64,000 nt of DNA from assembly GCF_010093595.1 (NCBI RefSeq), contig NW_022985438.1, positions 2,972,786-3,036,785 on the forward strand. The letters are read 5' to 3'. The DNA is from Mytilinidion resinicola. Lineage: Eukaryota > Ascomycota > Dothideomycetes > Mytilinidiales > Mytilinidiaceae. A model generated the notes under the pieces. It was not told the DNA's origin and did not search any database. It saw only the letters and a list, made by a program, of their open reading frames with translations. A program made the translations under genes and the position numbers. Positions 42,745 to 53,161 of this stretch are shown here, in pieces (the stretch's first letter is position 1; each line of letters opens with the position of its first letter).

Positions 42745-44357
42745 GGCGAGGGCCGTGGGAGGAGCTGGAATATATGATTTGGACGGGCGGAGAAGCAGCA
42801 CAGGCGGTGGTGAGCAGAAGCACCTGCTGGCGGGCTGGGCCAATGGGTAGCAGGCGTCGTGAATCGTGCCCTCGGGTTTGGCAGTGGATCGTTGGTGCCT
42901 GACTGCCTCGGGGCGATCCGCAGTTGCAGGCCCTGGCGCGCCCGATGGAGACGACTCAGCGGGACGGAGGCAGCGGGGGCGTGGTAGAGGCACCGCAGCC
43001 TCATCTCTGGTGTTGACGGCTACTGGCGGCCGTGGTGGTGAGACGCGGGTTCAAAAGCTGCCCGCGTGGAAAAACAGGAGCGTGGGGCCTGCAGGCTTGG
43101 TGCGTGGCGACGCGGGGCGAGATGCATGCGTTGGGGGCTCATGGAGGGCACCCACGGCACCGCACTTCACGGGACTTGGGACGCCAATGTCGCGATGCTC
43201 GATGGTGTTGATGACATCCAGGCGGCCCTGTGGTGTGCTGCCCTGTGCCCTGTGCCCTGTGCCCTGTGCCCTGTGCCCTGTGCCCTGTGCCCTGTGCCCT
43301 GTGCCCTGTGCTCTGTGCTCTGTGGTCTGGCGGGTGTTGGGCACAGTACGAGAGGCGCATTCCTAGGGATACCAGGCGAAGAGGGCGCTGCGTGGAGGCG
43401 CTATATGCGCGGAGCGGTATGGCCTGCGGGGAGCAGTGCTGCGTGGCGGCGGCATGTATGTACTGCCTATGTCGCGAGCAGTCTCCTTTCAGCCCTGTGA
43501 CCTCGTGCATTTCTCGCCTCAACTTCCTTCACTCCCCTCGACGTGGTAGCTCCTCAGCACAGCGCGGCCCTTACTCGGCGTTCTCGCCGGATCCGTGGCA
43601 CCAGCTGCCGGCAGCCGTGTGCATACGCTCCATGCCACTCGGCGGGCCTCTTTTGCGCCCGTCTGTGCGACTATCGTGTGCCCGGGACCTGCACCGGTAG
43701 CTTGTACTGGTACCATTGCTGCCATTGGCACTAAGCACCTAGAGACTCCCTAGCTCTCTGCGCTGCTCCATTCGTCCCGCCTCCTCTGTCGTCCAAACCA
43801 CGGCCGGCGGGGAGACGCCAGCATGATGCCCGTCGCCGCCGTGAGGCCAGGGCCCCGAGGCAAACCACAGCTGCTATCCACAGCCGTCCGAAGGGTGGGG
43901 CAGACAGCACATCTGGCCCACGATGGTGGCAGAGAGACGCCCCCGTGGAACCCTGTCCCCGAGTCCAGTAACCCGGTGCGAGAGCCCATATCACCCTGAC
44001 GGCTGCACCTGCGAGCACTCGACTCATAATCCCTTGAGCTCCCAGATAGCCCGAGATCTGCTCGACGCCGGCGCTTGAGGGCTGCTTGAATACTGATCGC
44101 AGAGCCCTGCTCCCCTTCACTACTCCTCCTACCTCATCTTCTCCAGCTGCCCGATTGCGTCAATTCTGTTCACTGTCCTTCCACATCCGAGAATAAGCTC
44201 TGCTCACCTTCCTCTAAGTCAATTGACCTTCCTCGCTTGCTGTTGGGGTCTTTCTGTACTATTTTACTACTCTCAGGCCCCACTATATCCTACACTCCAC
44301 CCTCCAACTTTTACAATACTTGTTTCCTGTCACACAAGTCCTCACGCCATCACCGCC
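42745..44357. other. GC-rich gene-free stretch
   Basis: Several long overlapping frames occur only because of high GC and the GCCCTGT satellite. The last 250 bases before 44358 are TC-rich and probably the leader of the dehydratase gene. Confidence 0.45.
43240..43323. repeat. 7-bp tandem repeat GCCCTGT, 12 copies
   Basis: Ten perfect copies followed by two GCTCTGT variants. Because 7 is not a multiple of three, the repeat cycles through three frames and encodes CALCPVP-type strings in any of them. Confidence 0.95.
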
Positions 44358-46461
44358 ATGGAGCCCTCCGATTCGCGAATACAGAGCCACTCTGACCCTC
44401 GATATGCCGAGTTCCGCTCGCTGCCAGATGGCACCATGAGAGACGGAAAGCTTGCGTTGAACAAGTACTCGAGTGTGCTCACAAACGACCATGACTTCCC
44501 CGGCGCCCAGGTGAGAGTGACCCGACCGTCCGATCGCGCCACCTCAATTGACCCGCGTGACACAGGCAATGCTTTACGCCGCCGGCGTGCCTGATCGCCA
44601 ATCCATGAAGACAAGTCCCCACGTTGGAGTCGCAAGCGTGTGGTGGGAAGGAAATCCTTGCAAGTTCGTACAAAACATTCCCCGAAGCCGAGATCCACTT
44701 TACTGACTACCAACAGCATGCATTGTAGGTATATACCCAAATTAGTTGCACCTTCTCTCTAGAAGACTCCTCCCATCGCCTCCTAGCCTCAGTTTACCCC
44801 GCAAGGATTTGTCTGACATTATTCGTGACCGACAGTGCTGGACCTCGGAAAGGCCGTGAAAGATGCAGTTCAGAAGCAGGGCATGCTGGCCTGGCAATAC
44901 AACACGATTGGCGTCTCCGATGGCCTCACAATGGGCGGTGAAGGTAAGCCACCCCTGTGCCCCTGCGGGATCTGTGAGATCTCGTGGCATCCCCCAGGAT
45001 ACTGAGTCGTGCACAGGCATGCGCTTCTCGCTTCAAACTCGCGAGATTATTGCCGACAGCATCGAGACCGTCACCTGCGCCCAGCATCATGATGCCTGCA
45101 TTGCTATTCCCGGATGCGACAAGAACATGCCCGGCGTTATCATGGCATTCGCGAGACACAATCGTCCCTCGGTCATGGTCTATGGTGGCACCATCATGCC
45201 CGGCTACAGCGAGACACTCCGCAAGCCCATCAACATCAGTTCATGCTACGAGGCGCAAGGTGCCTATGTTTACAAGACCCTGAGCAGTCCACATAATCCC
45301 AAAATCACTCCCGATGAGATTATGGAAGACTTTGAGAAGCACGCCTGTCCTACTATTGGAGCTTGTGGAGGTATGTACACGGCGAACACCATGTCGACGT
45401 GCATCGAAGCCATGGGCTTTTGTCTTCCAAACTCGTCCTGCACTCCCGCTGCAGCACCCGCCAAGATGCGAGAGTGCGCGAAAGCGGCTGCCGCAGTCCA
45501 GGTGTGCATGGAGAAGAACATCCGCCCAAAAGACCTACTCACCAAAGCTTCTTTCGAGAATGCGCTAATCATGATGATGATTCTTGGAGGCTCCACCAAT
45601 GCTGTCTTGCATCTCCTCGCCATGGCCGGCACGGCAGAAGTCCCACTCTCTCTTGACGACTTCCAGCGTGTGTCCAACAAGATCCCTCTCCTTGCGGACC
45701 TCGCGCCCTCTGGCAGGTTCTACGTTGCTGACCTATACGACATTGGTGGTATCCCATCCGTCATGAAGCTCCTCTGTGCAGCCGGCCTGATGAACGGCGA
45801 TATCATGACCATCACTGGTAAGACCTTGGCCGAGAACATCGAGTCTTTCCCATCCCTGGCACAAGGCCAGGAAATTATCCGATCACTCGACAACCCCATC
45901 AAATCTACTGGCCACATCGAGATCCTGCGAGGTAATCTCGCACCCACTGGTGCTGTCGCCAAGATCACTGGCAAGGAAGGCACCAAGTTTGTTGGCAAGG
46001 CGCGCGTCTTCGATAAGGAGGTGGAGCTCGACGAAGCCCTAAATGAGGGCAAGATCCCACGCGGGGAGAACCTCGTACTCGTTGTTCGATATGAGGGACC
46101 CAAGGGTGGCCCTGGTATGCCGGAGCAGCTAAAGGCATCTGCCGCGCTTATGGGTGCGAAGCTCACTAACGTCGCGCTCATCACCGATGGCCGATACAGC
46201 GGTGCTAGCCATGGCTTCATCGTTGGTCACATCTGCCCCGAAGCTGCCGTTGGAGGACCGATCGCCGTGGTGCGCGATGGAGACATCATCACGATTGACT
46301 CGGAAAAGAACTTGATCGACATGAACGTGTCGGACGAGGAGATCAAGAAGCGGCTCGCTGAGTGGACTCCGCCCAAACCGAAAATCACTCGCGGTGTCTT
46401 GGCCAAATATGCCGCCTTAGTTGGAGATGCATCTCACGGAGCTATGACCGATCTCTTCTAA
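44358..46461 (+). CDS. Dihydroxy-acid dehydratase (branched-chain amino-acid synthesis)
   Basis: CDS join(44358..44510,44566..44663,44717..44724,44836..44943,45017..46461), 603 aa. Converts dihydroxy-isovalerate and -methylvalerate to the 2-keto acids of Val, Leu and Ile synthesis, using a Fe-S cluster. Motifs: [53 protein letters not shown] (Cys156), ACPTIGACGGMYTANTMSTC (Cys233, Cys239), LGGSTNAVLHL, and GRYSGASHGFIVGH near the end. Exon 3 is only 8 nt (CATGCATT) and supplies part of NMHL; skipping it would break the frame. The start MEPSDSRIQ lacks an obvious mitochondrial presequence. A weak upstream in-frame Met at 44223 does not look like one either. This may therefore be a non-mitochondrial paralogue. 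Confidence 0.93.
44717..44724 (+). other. 8-nt micro-exon of the dehydratase gene
   Basis: CATGCATT lies between acceptor CCAACAG and donor GTAGGT. Joined with ...TGCAA and TGCTGGACC it reads CNMHLLDLG, the conserved family sequence. Confidence 0.85.
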
Positions 46462-48083
46462 GCCTCTATGGACGCATATGGCATGGACTTCTAACGATAT
46501 ACTGCCTTGCGATGCCAAAGACACGGGATCTGGATTCCAGGTCTAACTCTTTGGGTCATCTTTTATGTTCTGCTTTTGCTATATTATCCTTTTCTACAAC
46601 AGGAACTGCATACCTCCAAAAATTCCCTTATAGATTAGTCTCCCTTATTTACTCTATTCCCAGTGTCCATCCTCCACCAATAGCATTTCCAAATTTTTGC
46701 TTCTCGCGGCCTTCTAGCGGCAGGACGGGAAGTGGAAAGACACATGGGGGCGCTGGGTTAGGGTCATGCATGCGAAGCCTGGAGTAGGGGCGTAGGGCAC
46801 TTAGACAAAAGCATAACTAGGGAAAATTTGAATCTTTGATACTTACACGAAAGCTGCGTACATATTCTTATAGTTGTTGTTCTATCAAGCACGTGCACGG
46901 ACGCCGAAACCGGTAAGCGTGGGCGCTTGGACCACTTGGGCCACGCCATTCCTACCATTTGGAGATCTGTTCGAACTTCCATCCATCCTCCTATTTTTCG
47001 TACTCATCTCAGCTATATACTCTCTTCTACGGAAATTGACGATTGATTGTTCGCTCACATTATTTTGCTTTCAACTAGCGTGATGGCGTTCACTCCCCCC
47101 GAAGGAAAGTAGGCTCGCACGTTGAAGAGTACAGTGCGAAGAGGCACGGAGCCACGAAACTGCGAACTCTTAATGCAGGACTCTATGATCTCAAGTAAGA
47201 ATAACTTGCGATTTTACGATCGTGATTGCTTTGGTCACGTCCCTTTCATCGATGAGGCAATGGAGTGGTTGCTGGTAAGCCGTTTGCGCACGACAAAGAC
47301 AAAAGAATAAGGTGCTATTTCAAGTTGCCTTTGTGTGTGCCAAACATTCCATTAGCTCAATCTCTGCGTCTAGTTACTGGTAACAAGTCCATCCATCTGC
47401 TCTGTAGGCTATTCAATCTGCGCTTTTCAAAACTCACTAGACGGCCGATTTTTTGTGTATTGTCGTTCACAAATCTCCATCTCACCATGTCGACAGCCGA
47501 TGACATAAGGCGACGGGAGAATCGTGCAAGAGGGGAGTTTCCCGGTTTGTACGATGCACTAAATGCACGGGATGGTGGCGATGCAACGTGGTTTCTGAAG
47601 TATTACAAACAGCGTGAGGAGTAAGCCGACCGTAGCTAAACCAACGTGAGCGATCTGTTGCAATCGACCGTTTTAGTGGACCTGGACAATCCAATCAAGG
47701 ACCAGGCCAAGGTCCAACCTGGATTAATCGGGTTGTAATCCAGTGAATTGACCCCGCATACGCGTTTTAGGACGCGTTTTGTGGCTTTTCACGCGCTGTT
47801 TTGACCCCCCCCACGACCCCCACGGGTACCCCTTTTCTACGCACATAGTGAATAGAGGTCCGTGCCTAGTCTGGAAACGGTTCAAACCGGTCACAATTCC
47901 TCTCTAATAAAAAGTGCTAAGTGATTGATTAGGAATAGATTGCAAACTATACCCCACAAACTCGCTCCATCGGCTTACTCCTTACACTGGGAAACCCCCT
48001 CCATTAATGCAAAAAGAGCAAATGCTAGAGCCCGATCATAGACGAGTTAGGGCTTCCCTATTCACACCTGTTTGTACCTTCTT
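46462..48083. other. Intergenic, with one short ORF
   Basis: Mostly AT-rich 3' sequence. A 45-codon frame at 47487-47624 has a good CACCATG context (MSTADDIRRRENRARGEF start) but no recognised homology. 47690-47760 has nested GGACCTGG/CCAGG(C)C(C)-type small inverted repeats. Confidence 0.4.
47487..47624 (+). CDS. Possible 45-aa peptide
   Basis: CACCATG start context; charged N-terminus, then GLYDALNARDGGDATWFLKY. A similar string (RTLNAGLYDLK) can be read about 300 bp upstream near 47160, so this may be a piece of a degenerate gene. Weak. Confidence 0.2.
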   Translation: MSTADDIRRRENRARGEFPGLYDALNARDGGDATWFLKYYKQREE

Positions 48084-48957
48084 TCATAGTTGTAACCGTT
48101 CCAGCCGCCGTTGGTGCGTTGGATATTCTGGGTCATCCTCCCAGGGCCAAGCGGCCTGTGACGACGTGCCTGAGGTTGCTGTTGTAGTGGAACTAGAAGC
48201 CGCTGTAGTCGTGGCAGCCGCAACATGTGAGGCGGATGCTCCCGCCATAGTGTAGGTGCCGGTAGAGAGGCTGGCGTCAATAGCATAGCCGGCGGCTCCT
48301 TGGCTGGTCATGATGCTTTCTCCACTCATGCTCATATTATCGTAGGCTGTTGCGCCGGAACCTTTCCCTGTAAGGTAAACGTGGGCCTTCTTTTTGCCGG
48401 TCAGCTCAGCAGTAATGTGCTCATGACCACTACACTGGGCTTTGATCAAACTGTCTACGCTGAAGTCTTTCGGTGGTGATCTATAGAGGCAGTCAGCTTA
48501 CTAGGCCAATAGTAAAGAGATTTTAAGATGTCTTATAAAGGTAAGTTTCCTGCTTAACCTACTTAATAACAGCGGTAACGGCACCAACTCGCACAGCTAT
48601 TAGATACGTGAAATGTTTAGTAAGAGCCTTCATTGTATCCACTAAGATCCCCTTATTGGCTGCTTCTGTCAGCAGCCGCTGTTGTGCGGCAAGACCCCAT
48701 CTAACACGTATCGTGCCGATGGAAGCATCGTATACATTAGCTGCCAGGCGATTGGAGTATCGCGCGGGAACAGCGCCACCGCTACTGCTACTGGCTTGGG
48801 TGGTCGTGCCCCTACTTTGAACTTGCGCCGTGTATTGAAACCATTGCGTTGTGTTTGCTCGGCGATAATAGTAAGTGGTACCTTGGTTACTGGCATAATC
48901 GTGGGTTCCGTCGGATGTGAGCTGGTATGAGTATCCGGAGATAGTAACCGTTGCCAT
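48084..48957 (-). CDS. Orphan protein beside a MITE-like element
   Basis: CDS complement(join(48084..48480,48563..48957)), 263 aa from MATVTISGYSYQLTSDG; an in-frame upstream Met at 49017 would add 20 hydrophobic-looking residues (MYILFAFHLILDAYG). The first exon is Tyr/Thr/Gln-rich (TTYYYRRANTTQWFQYTAQV) and then has an Ala/Val-rich helix region. The second exon has LTGKKKAHVYLTGKGSG, a Ser/Thr/Ala-rich stretch and a polar end PWEDDPEYPTHQRRLERLQL. The 82-bp intron (GTAGGT donor, CTGAC branch, CTATAG acceptor) joins the frames cleanly, which argues for a real gene. No family recognised. Confidence 0.55.
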
Positions 48958-49196
48958 TGTGCTGGTTTGCAGGCCGTAAGCATCTAATATTAGGTGGAAC
49001 GCGAACAATATGTACATGAAAGCCTTGTTTTGCTACAGCATGGTTTGCCGTAGGTGATTGTCATAATCCAACACATTGTGAAATAATGCTGGAGGTTTCG
49101 CGCTGTGTTGTTTGGATATTAAGACGTGTAAATGTGAATAGAAAAGCGTATAAATGGGATGTGAAAATAGGAATAATACAGGGGAGCGCTACTCGT

Positions 49197-49567
49197 ACAC
49201 CCCCTAATCGCTACATGTACACCCCCTTACCCCCTCTTGGAGCTTCACCACCTTCTGATTGGCTTAGAGCAGCGCGGAGCTTCCTCCGGGCATTCACCCT
49301 TACGTCTCTCTGCACGTGATGCTATACGCGAGGCCGTATGTGAGCTTGTACGTGAGCTTGGACGTGAGCTTGTACGTGAGCTTGTACGTGAGCTTGTACG
49401 TAAGGCTACACAAATCGGCATGATGTGATTGCTTGTGTTGTACATAGCTGCATTTGGAGAGAGCATTCGGAATTAGTGAGCGAGTTAAGCGAGCGAATTG
49501 GAGGCTCCGGAGCCGTAGCCCGAGCCAATAGGAAGGCGGTGAAACGCCAATAGTGCAGGGGGTGTGC
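49197..49567. mobile_element. MITE-like element B with terminal inverted repeats
   Basis: Left end ACACCCCCT, then GCTTCACCACCTTCTGATTG and GCTTAGAGC.GCGGAGC. The complement of the right end reads ACACCCCCT, then GTTTCACCGCCTTCCTATTG and GCTCGGGCTACGGCTCCGGA. About 370 bp, no coding capacity, with the 12-bp satellite inside. Shares the ACACCCCC...TATTGGCT...CGGGC order with element A. Confidence 0.62.
49336..49395. repeat. 12-bp tandem repeat GTACGTGAGCTT, five copies
   Basis: Copies differ by single bases (GTATGTGAGCTT, GGACGTGAGCTT). Located inside element B. Confidence 0.92.
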
Positions 49568-49862
49568 AGGTAACCATCGCCCTTATTAAAGTGTTGAAAT
49601 TTAGTAATATTGTTAGTTAGGGTTTAAGAAACTGTGCACAGAGGTGGTAGCGTGCACGAGCCCGTGGGCACTTCTAAGCCAACGGCTGACCCAACTGTTT
49701 TCCCACCACACAGCACTCACCACCCACCACGCTCTTCACCCACCCTTTGTCCATTCATACTCACCCAGTTACTCGCTTCCATACACATAGGCGCCAGCAA
49801 CACCCGACCCAGTGACAACATCTTGAGACCTACGACCGCCCCCGCCGAATCACACCCTAACC

Positions 49863-51086
49863 ATGACCGACTGCGGCGACCGTGTAAACTCTGACGACGA
49901 GGAAGAGGTCGAGGACCTCGAGGAGAATGCTGAACCTCTTTTACTATACTTTCAGCAGCCATTCTATTATCCGATCTGCATTGGAAACGTCCTGGCCCAG
50001 AGATATCGCATAGAGCATAAGCTCGGCCACGGCGGCTTCTCTACCGTCTGGATGGCCCATGACATCGTAACAAAGAAGGACGTCGCCCTCAAGGTCACTA
50101 CTCTTGCCAGAGACGCGGCAGACCCTGAAAGCACTATGCATAACGAAATCCGCCGGCGCATCCGGGACACGTCCAAACTTCTCCTTTCTCACGAAACCTT
50201 CTCGCTTCCTAGCCCCAACGGTCACCATAGAGTCCTGGTGTTTCCCCTGCGAGGCCCCAGTCTTCACTCCTGCTTCGCCAGCATGTCCATGGCCAATCGA
50301 ATGTCCGCGGCGAAGCAGGTGCTACAAGCTTTGAAATGCCTGCACGACGCCAACATCGTCCATCGAGGTCCGTTTATAAACCCCCCCCCCCCATTTCGCT
50401 TACCTCCTTTGCGCTTACACTCTATAGACCTGAACGACAAAAACATCATGTGCGGCATCGTGCCCCTTGACGCCTATGACATCAAGATGAAATACCAGTA
50501 CCTCGGCCGGCCTAAAAAGATCCTCCTGCAAACTCCGGCAGGGATGCAGGGAGAGCTCGTTAGGCCAGTAGTGGTCCCTCCCAGCTTACTCACTCAATCA
50601 GTCTATCTCGGCGATTTTGGCCTAGCAATGAATGCGGGCACTTCAGTAAACTACAAGCCACAATCGCCTAGCGCCTGGTGTGCCCCGGAACGGCTTCATA
50701 ACACAGACCCAAGTGCTGCCAGCGACATGTGGAGCTACATGTGTGTTTTCACAGAGCTCTATCTTCGCACTCTCCCTTGGTCCATCTACGGCGATGCGCT
50801 GCCCGGCATGGTCAAAGTCCTCGGTCCACTACCCCAAACTTGGTCCGGCTATTACCACCAACCCACCAGAACTGACGCTTCATGGTACGATCCGAGGAAG
50901 CAGCCTGAATTCACCCTTGAAGCAATGATTGCACACGCCCGCCCTGACGTCAGTTCGACCGAGCGTACTCACGTACTGTCCTTTATGCTAAAAGGATTCT
51001 CTTATAATCCTCAGCATCGGATAACCGCTGCGCAACTTTTGTACAATGCTTCATTTCAAGCCGTCATGAGAGTGTATTGTGCCTAA
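49863..51086 (+). CDS. SRPK-like Ser/Thr protein kinase
   Basis: CDS join(49863..50367,50428..51086), 387 aa. An acidic start is followed by YYPICIGNVLAQRYRIEHKL, the signature preceding SRPK kinase domains. Then LGHGGFSTVW (Gly-rich loop), DVALKVT (beta-3 Lys), HRDLNDKNIM (catalytic loop, made by the splice), LGDFGLAM (DFG) and SAWCAPERL (APE). All catalytic residues are present. The spacer that normally splits the SRPK kinase domain is short. Substrates of the family are SR-type splicing proteins, but many fungal SRPK-like copies are of unknown role. The 60-bp intron contains a run of 12 C and is stop-free and in frame. Confidence 0.87.
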   Translation: MTDCGDRVNSDDEEEVEDLEENAEPLLLYFQQPFYYPICIGNVLAQRYRIEHKLGHGGFSTVWMAHDIVTKKDVALKVTTLARDAADPESTMHNEIRRRIRDTSKLLLSHETFSLPSPNGHHRVLVFPLRGPSLHSCFASMSMANRMSAAKQVLQALKCLHDANIVHRGPFINPPPPFRLPPLRLHSIDLNDKNIMCGIVPLDAYDIKMKYQYLGRPKKILLQTPAGMQGELVRPVVVPPSLLTQSVYLGDFGLAMNAGTSVNYKPQSPSAWCAPERLHNTDPSAASDMWSYMCVFTELYLRTLPWSIYGDALPGMVKVLGPLPQTWSGYYHQPTRTDASWYDPRKQPEFTLEAMIAHARPDVSSTERTHVLSFMLKGFSYNPQHRITAAQLLYNASFQAVMRVYCA

Positions 51087-51416
51087 TACTCTCTTCTTCG
51101 GCTTTTCCGTATCTACGTTCCTCCTACATTGCATAGCTAATATCCAAGAAGATGAGATTGAAGTCGAGTCCTTAAATACTTCCAGCGCCTCTAGGTAGTC
51201 TAAGAGATTACGGCTAACAGTAGTGTACGAATCGCATGCGACCTACATTCCCACAGTGAAGAGATTGTTGGTCTGATGGCCGAATGCGGCAGTTATAAGT
51301 AAAAGAAAAGCAGTACTAGATCAATATTCTCCTTTCTAGGACAAATCGAAGTTGACCATTCAGAAGTACTTTCATACTCTAACCACAACCCTCTTCTAAG
51401 CTCCACCACCTCTCCC
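51087..51416. other. Convergent intergenic region
   Basis: 3' regions of the SRPK-like gene and the oxygenase pseudogene. Nothing else seen. Confidence 0.5.
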
Positions 51417-52658
51417 CTACCCATACAAACACTCATACCGCCACTCCTTCTCCGGGACATCCCGATACTTAATACTAGTCAGATGCTTCGGCCTCGCCGG
51501 CAACACCCTCCTAATATACAACCCCCCAACATCCACTGCCTCCCCCCTCTCCTCCCCCTCCTCTACACAACACTCCAACACCCCCAACCGCGCCCCGGGG
51601 CCAGGCGTCAAGAAAAACGGCAACGAATACCGCCCCGCCCCCGTCTTATTCCGCACCCGATGCACCGTCGCCACGAACCGCCCCGCCGTCTGCCGCTCGA
51701 GGTACTGGCCCACGTTGCACACGAACGTGCCCGGCGCGGGCGGCGCGTCGATCCACACGCCGTCTTTATTCAGGATCTCGAGCGCGGCGACCGAGTCTTG
51801 CAACACCAACGTCAACCAACTGAAGTCGGAATGCGCGCCGAGACTTATGCCCTCGGCGTCTCCCTCAGTCGGCGGGGGGGTTAAAGGCGGGTAATGCAAG
51901 CGCGCGCGCATCCCCCAGATGAGAAAACGTGAAAAAAGGCCGGCAAACGCCGTCTCCTCCAGACCAAACGCCAGCGCGAAAATCTGCACTAATTTCGCAG
52001 CCAGCGGCGTCATCGCCCGCGTAGTACGCATACATCGCCTCGCGGAACCAGTCCTCGCCCTCGGGCCATATGCTCTGCGGCTTGGTCATGTTGCATGCTG
52101 GAGGTGTGCCGACCTTGGAAATGTAGCCTTGCTCAGGCTCGAGCGGGCAGTCGCCCATGGTAAACGCTTCCTTGGTGTCGCCGCGCGTGCGCGGGTCGAG
52201 GCGCGTTTCGAACATGGGCTCGAAGCCGCGGATGGCGGGGTTCTTGTGCACGTGGGCGGTCATCTTGGTGGAGTGGGGGAGGGAGAAGAAGCGCGTCATG
52301 GCGGCGAAGGTGGAGGCTTAGAGGGATTGGGGGATGCCGTGGTTGGAGAGGTAGAAGAAGCCGGAGACGCTGCACGCGGAGTAGATTTGGGCGGCGATTT
52401 GTTGGCGGGAGGAGAGGGAGGGGGTGGGCGAGGTCAGGGCGGAGATGTCGATGGTTGGGATGGTGGTGAAGGCGCCGGGGGTTTTGGTGACTTTGCGGTA
52501 GGTGGGCGTGGTGCCGGAGTGGAAGAAGACGTCCTGGGTTGAGGTTAGACGGGATATTTTTCAGAGTAATTCGTTGTGAAGCTAGGAATGGTATCCTGTA
52601 AGGAATTGCCTACCTCGTCGTCGCCTGCTGGTGGTGGTTCTGTCAATGTTTCTGACAT
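51417..52658 (-). pseudogene. 2-oxoglutarate/Fe(II) oxygenase (isopenicillin-N-synthase-like), broken
   Basis: Exon 1 52614..52658 (MSETLTEPPPAGDDE), intron with GTAGGC donor and CCCAG acceptor, exon 2 from 52533 to 51417. Family order is complete: TIPTIDISALTS, VSGFFYLSNHGIP, TRFFSLPHSTKMT, NPAIRGFEPM, GAHSDFSWLTLVLQD (HxD iron ligands), FVATVHRV (distal His) and RYSLPFFLTP (Arg-x-Ser for 2-oxoglutarate). Two lesions: a TAA at 52318-52320 after GIPQSL, and a one-base frameshift near 52014-52016, between WFREAMYAYYAG and MTPLAAKLVQIF. Each is small, so a recent pseudogene or sequence error are both possible. It is divergent from an MFS transporter. Confidence 0.85.
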
Positions 52659-53161
52659 CCTTAGATGAATTGCCAAAGTTTCTCGACACACTATGTCGCC
52701 TACTCCTCTACGAATAGCTTAAAAGCTTCAAAGGTTTCGGTTTTGTTCTCAAGCTCGACGAGACCCCACCTGAAAAGCACTGACGACGGCATATAGAATA
52801 CACCGTTGGCACTGGGGATGCAAGCTCCCGAAGGTGGGGAGACAGCCCCGCCAACCTCCCTGTACGTGTTTATCATTCCCTCTTTCGCCGAATGGTCTTC
52901 AGTAGAGTACTATCTGCAACTAGACTTCCATAACATCCATATCTTATCCATCGGACTTGTCCGATCCGTCGGATTCGCACCGAGAGCCGCCCATTTCTCC
53001 TATCTCCAGATCTCATATCTTCAGGATGAGTAGAAATACGTCGGGGATCCCAGGAGCTTTACTGCTCCAATTGCCTTGGCTTGATCTGCCTCGACTGAAA
53101 TAATTAGAGGGATGAGGAACTGGTGATACTACCCAATTCCATTTTTCATAATTCGTTTAAG
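52659..53161. other. Divergent promoter of oxygenase pseudogene and MFS gene
   Basis: About 500 bp. One unconvincing frame (52806-53033). Holds both promoters. Confidence 0.55.

Larger units (their letters stand above)
48958..49862. other. Spacer carrying MITE-like element B
   Basis: Between two divergent genes. It holds the inverted-repeat element and the 12-bp satellite. The last 150 bases are the likely promoter/leader of the SRPK-like gene (CACC-rich). Confidence 0.5.

Noticed and set aside
42866..43700. Cys/Pro-rich frames spanning the GCCCTGT satellite
   Set aside because: Products of the 7-bp repeat, which is open in several frames; not real genes.
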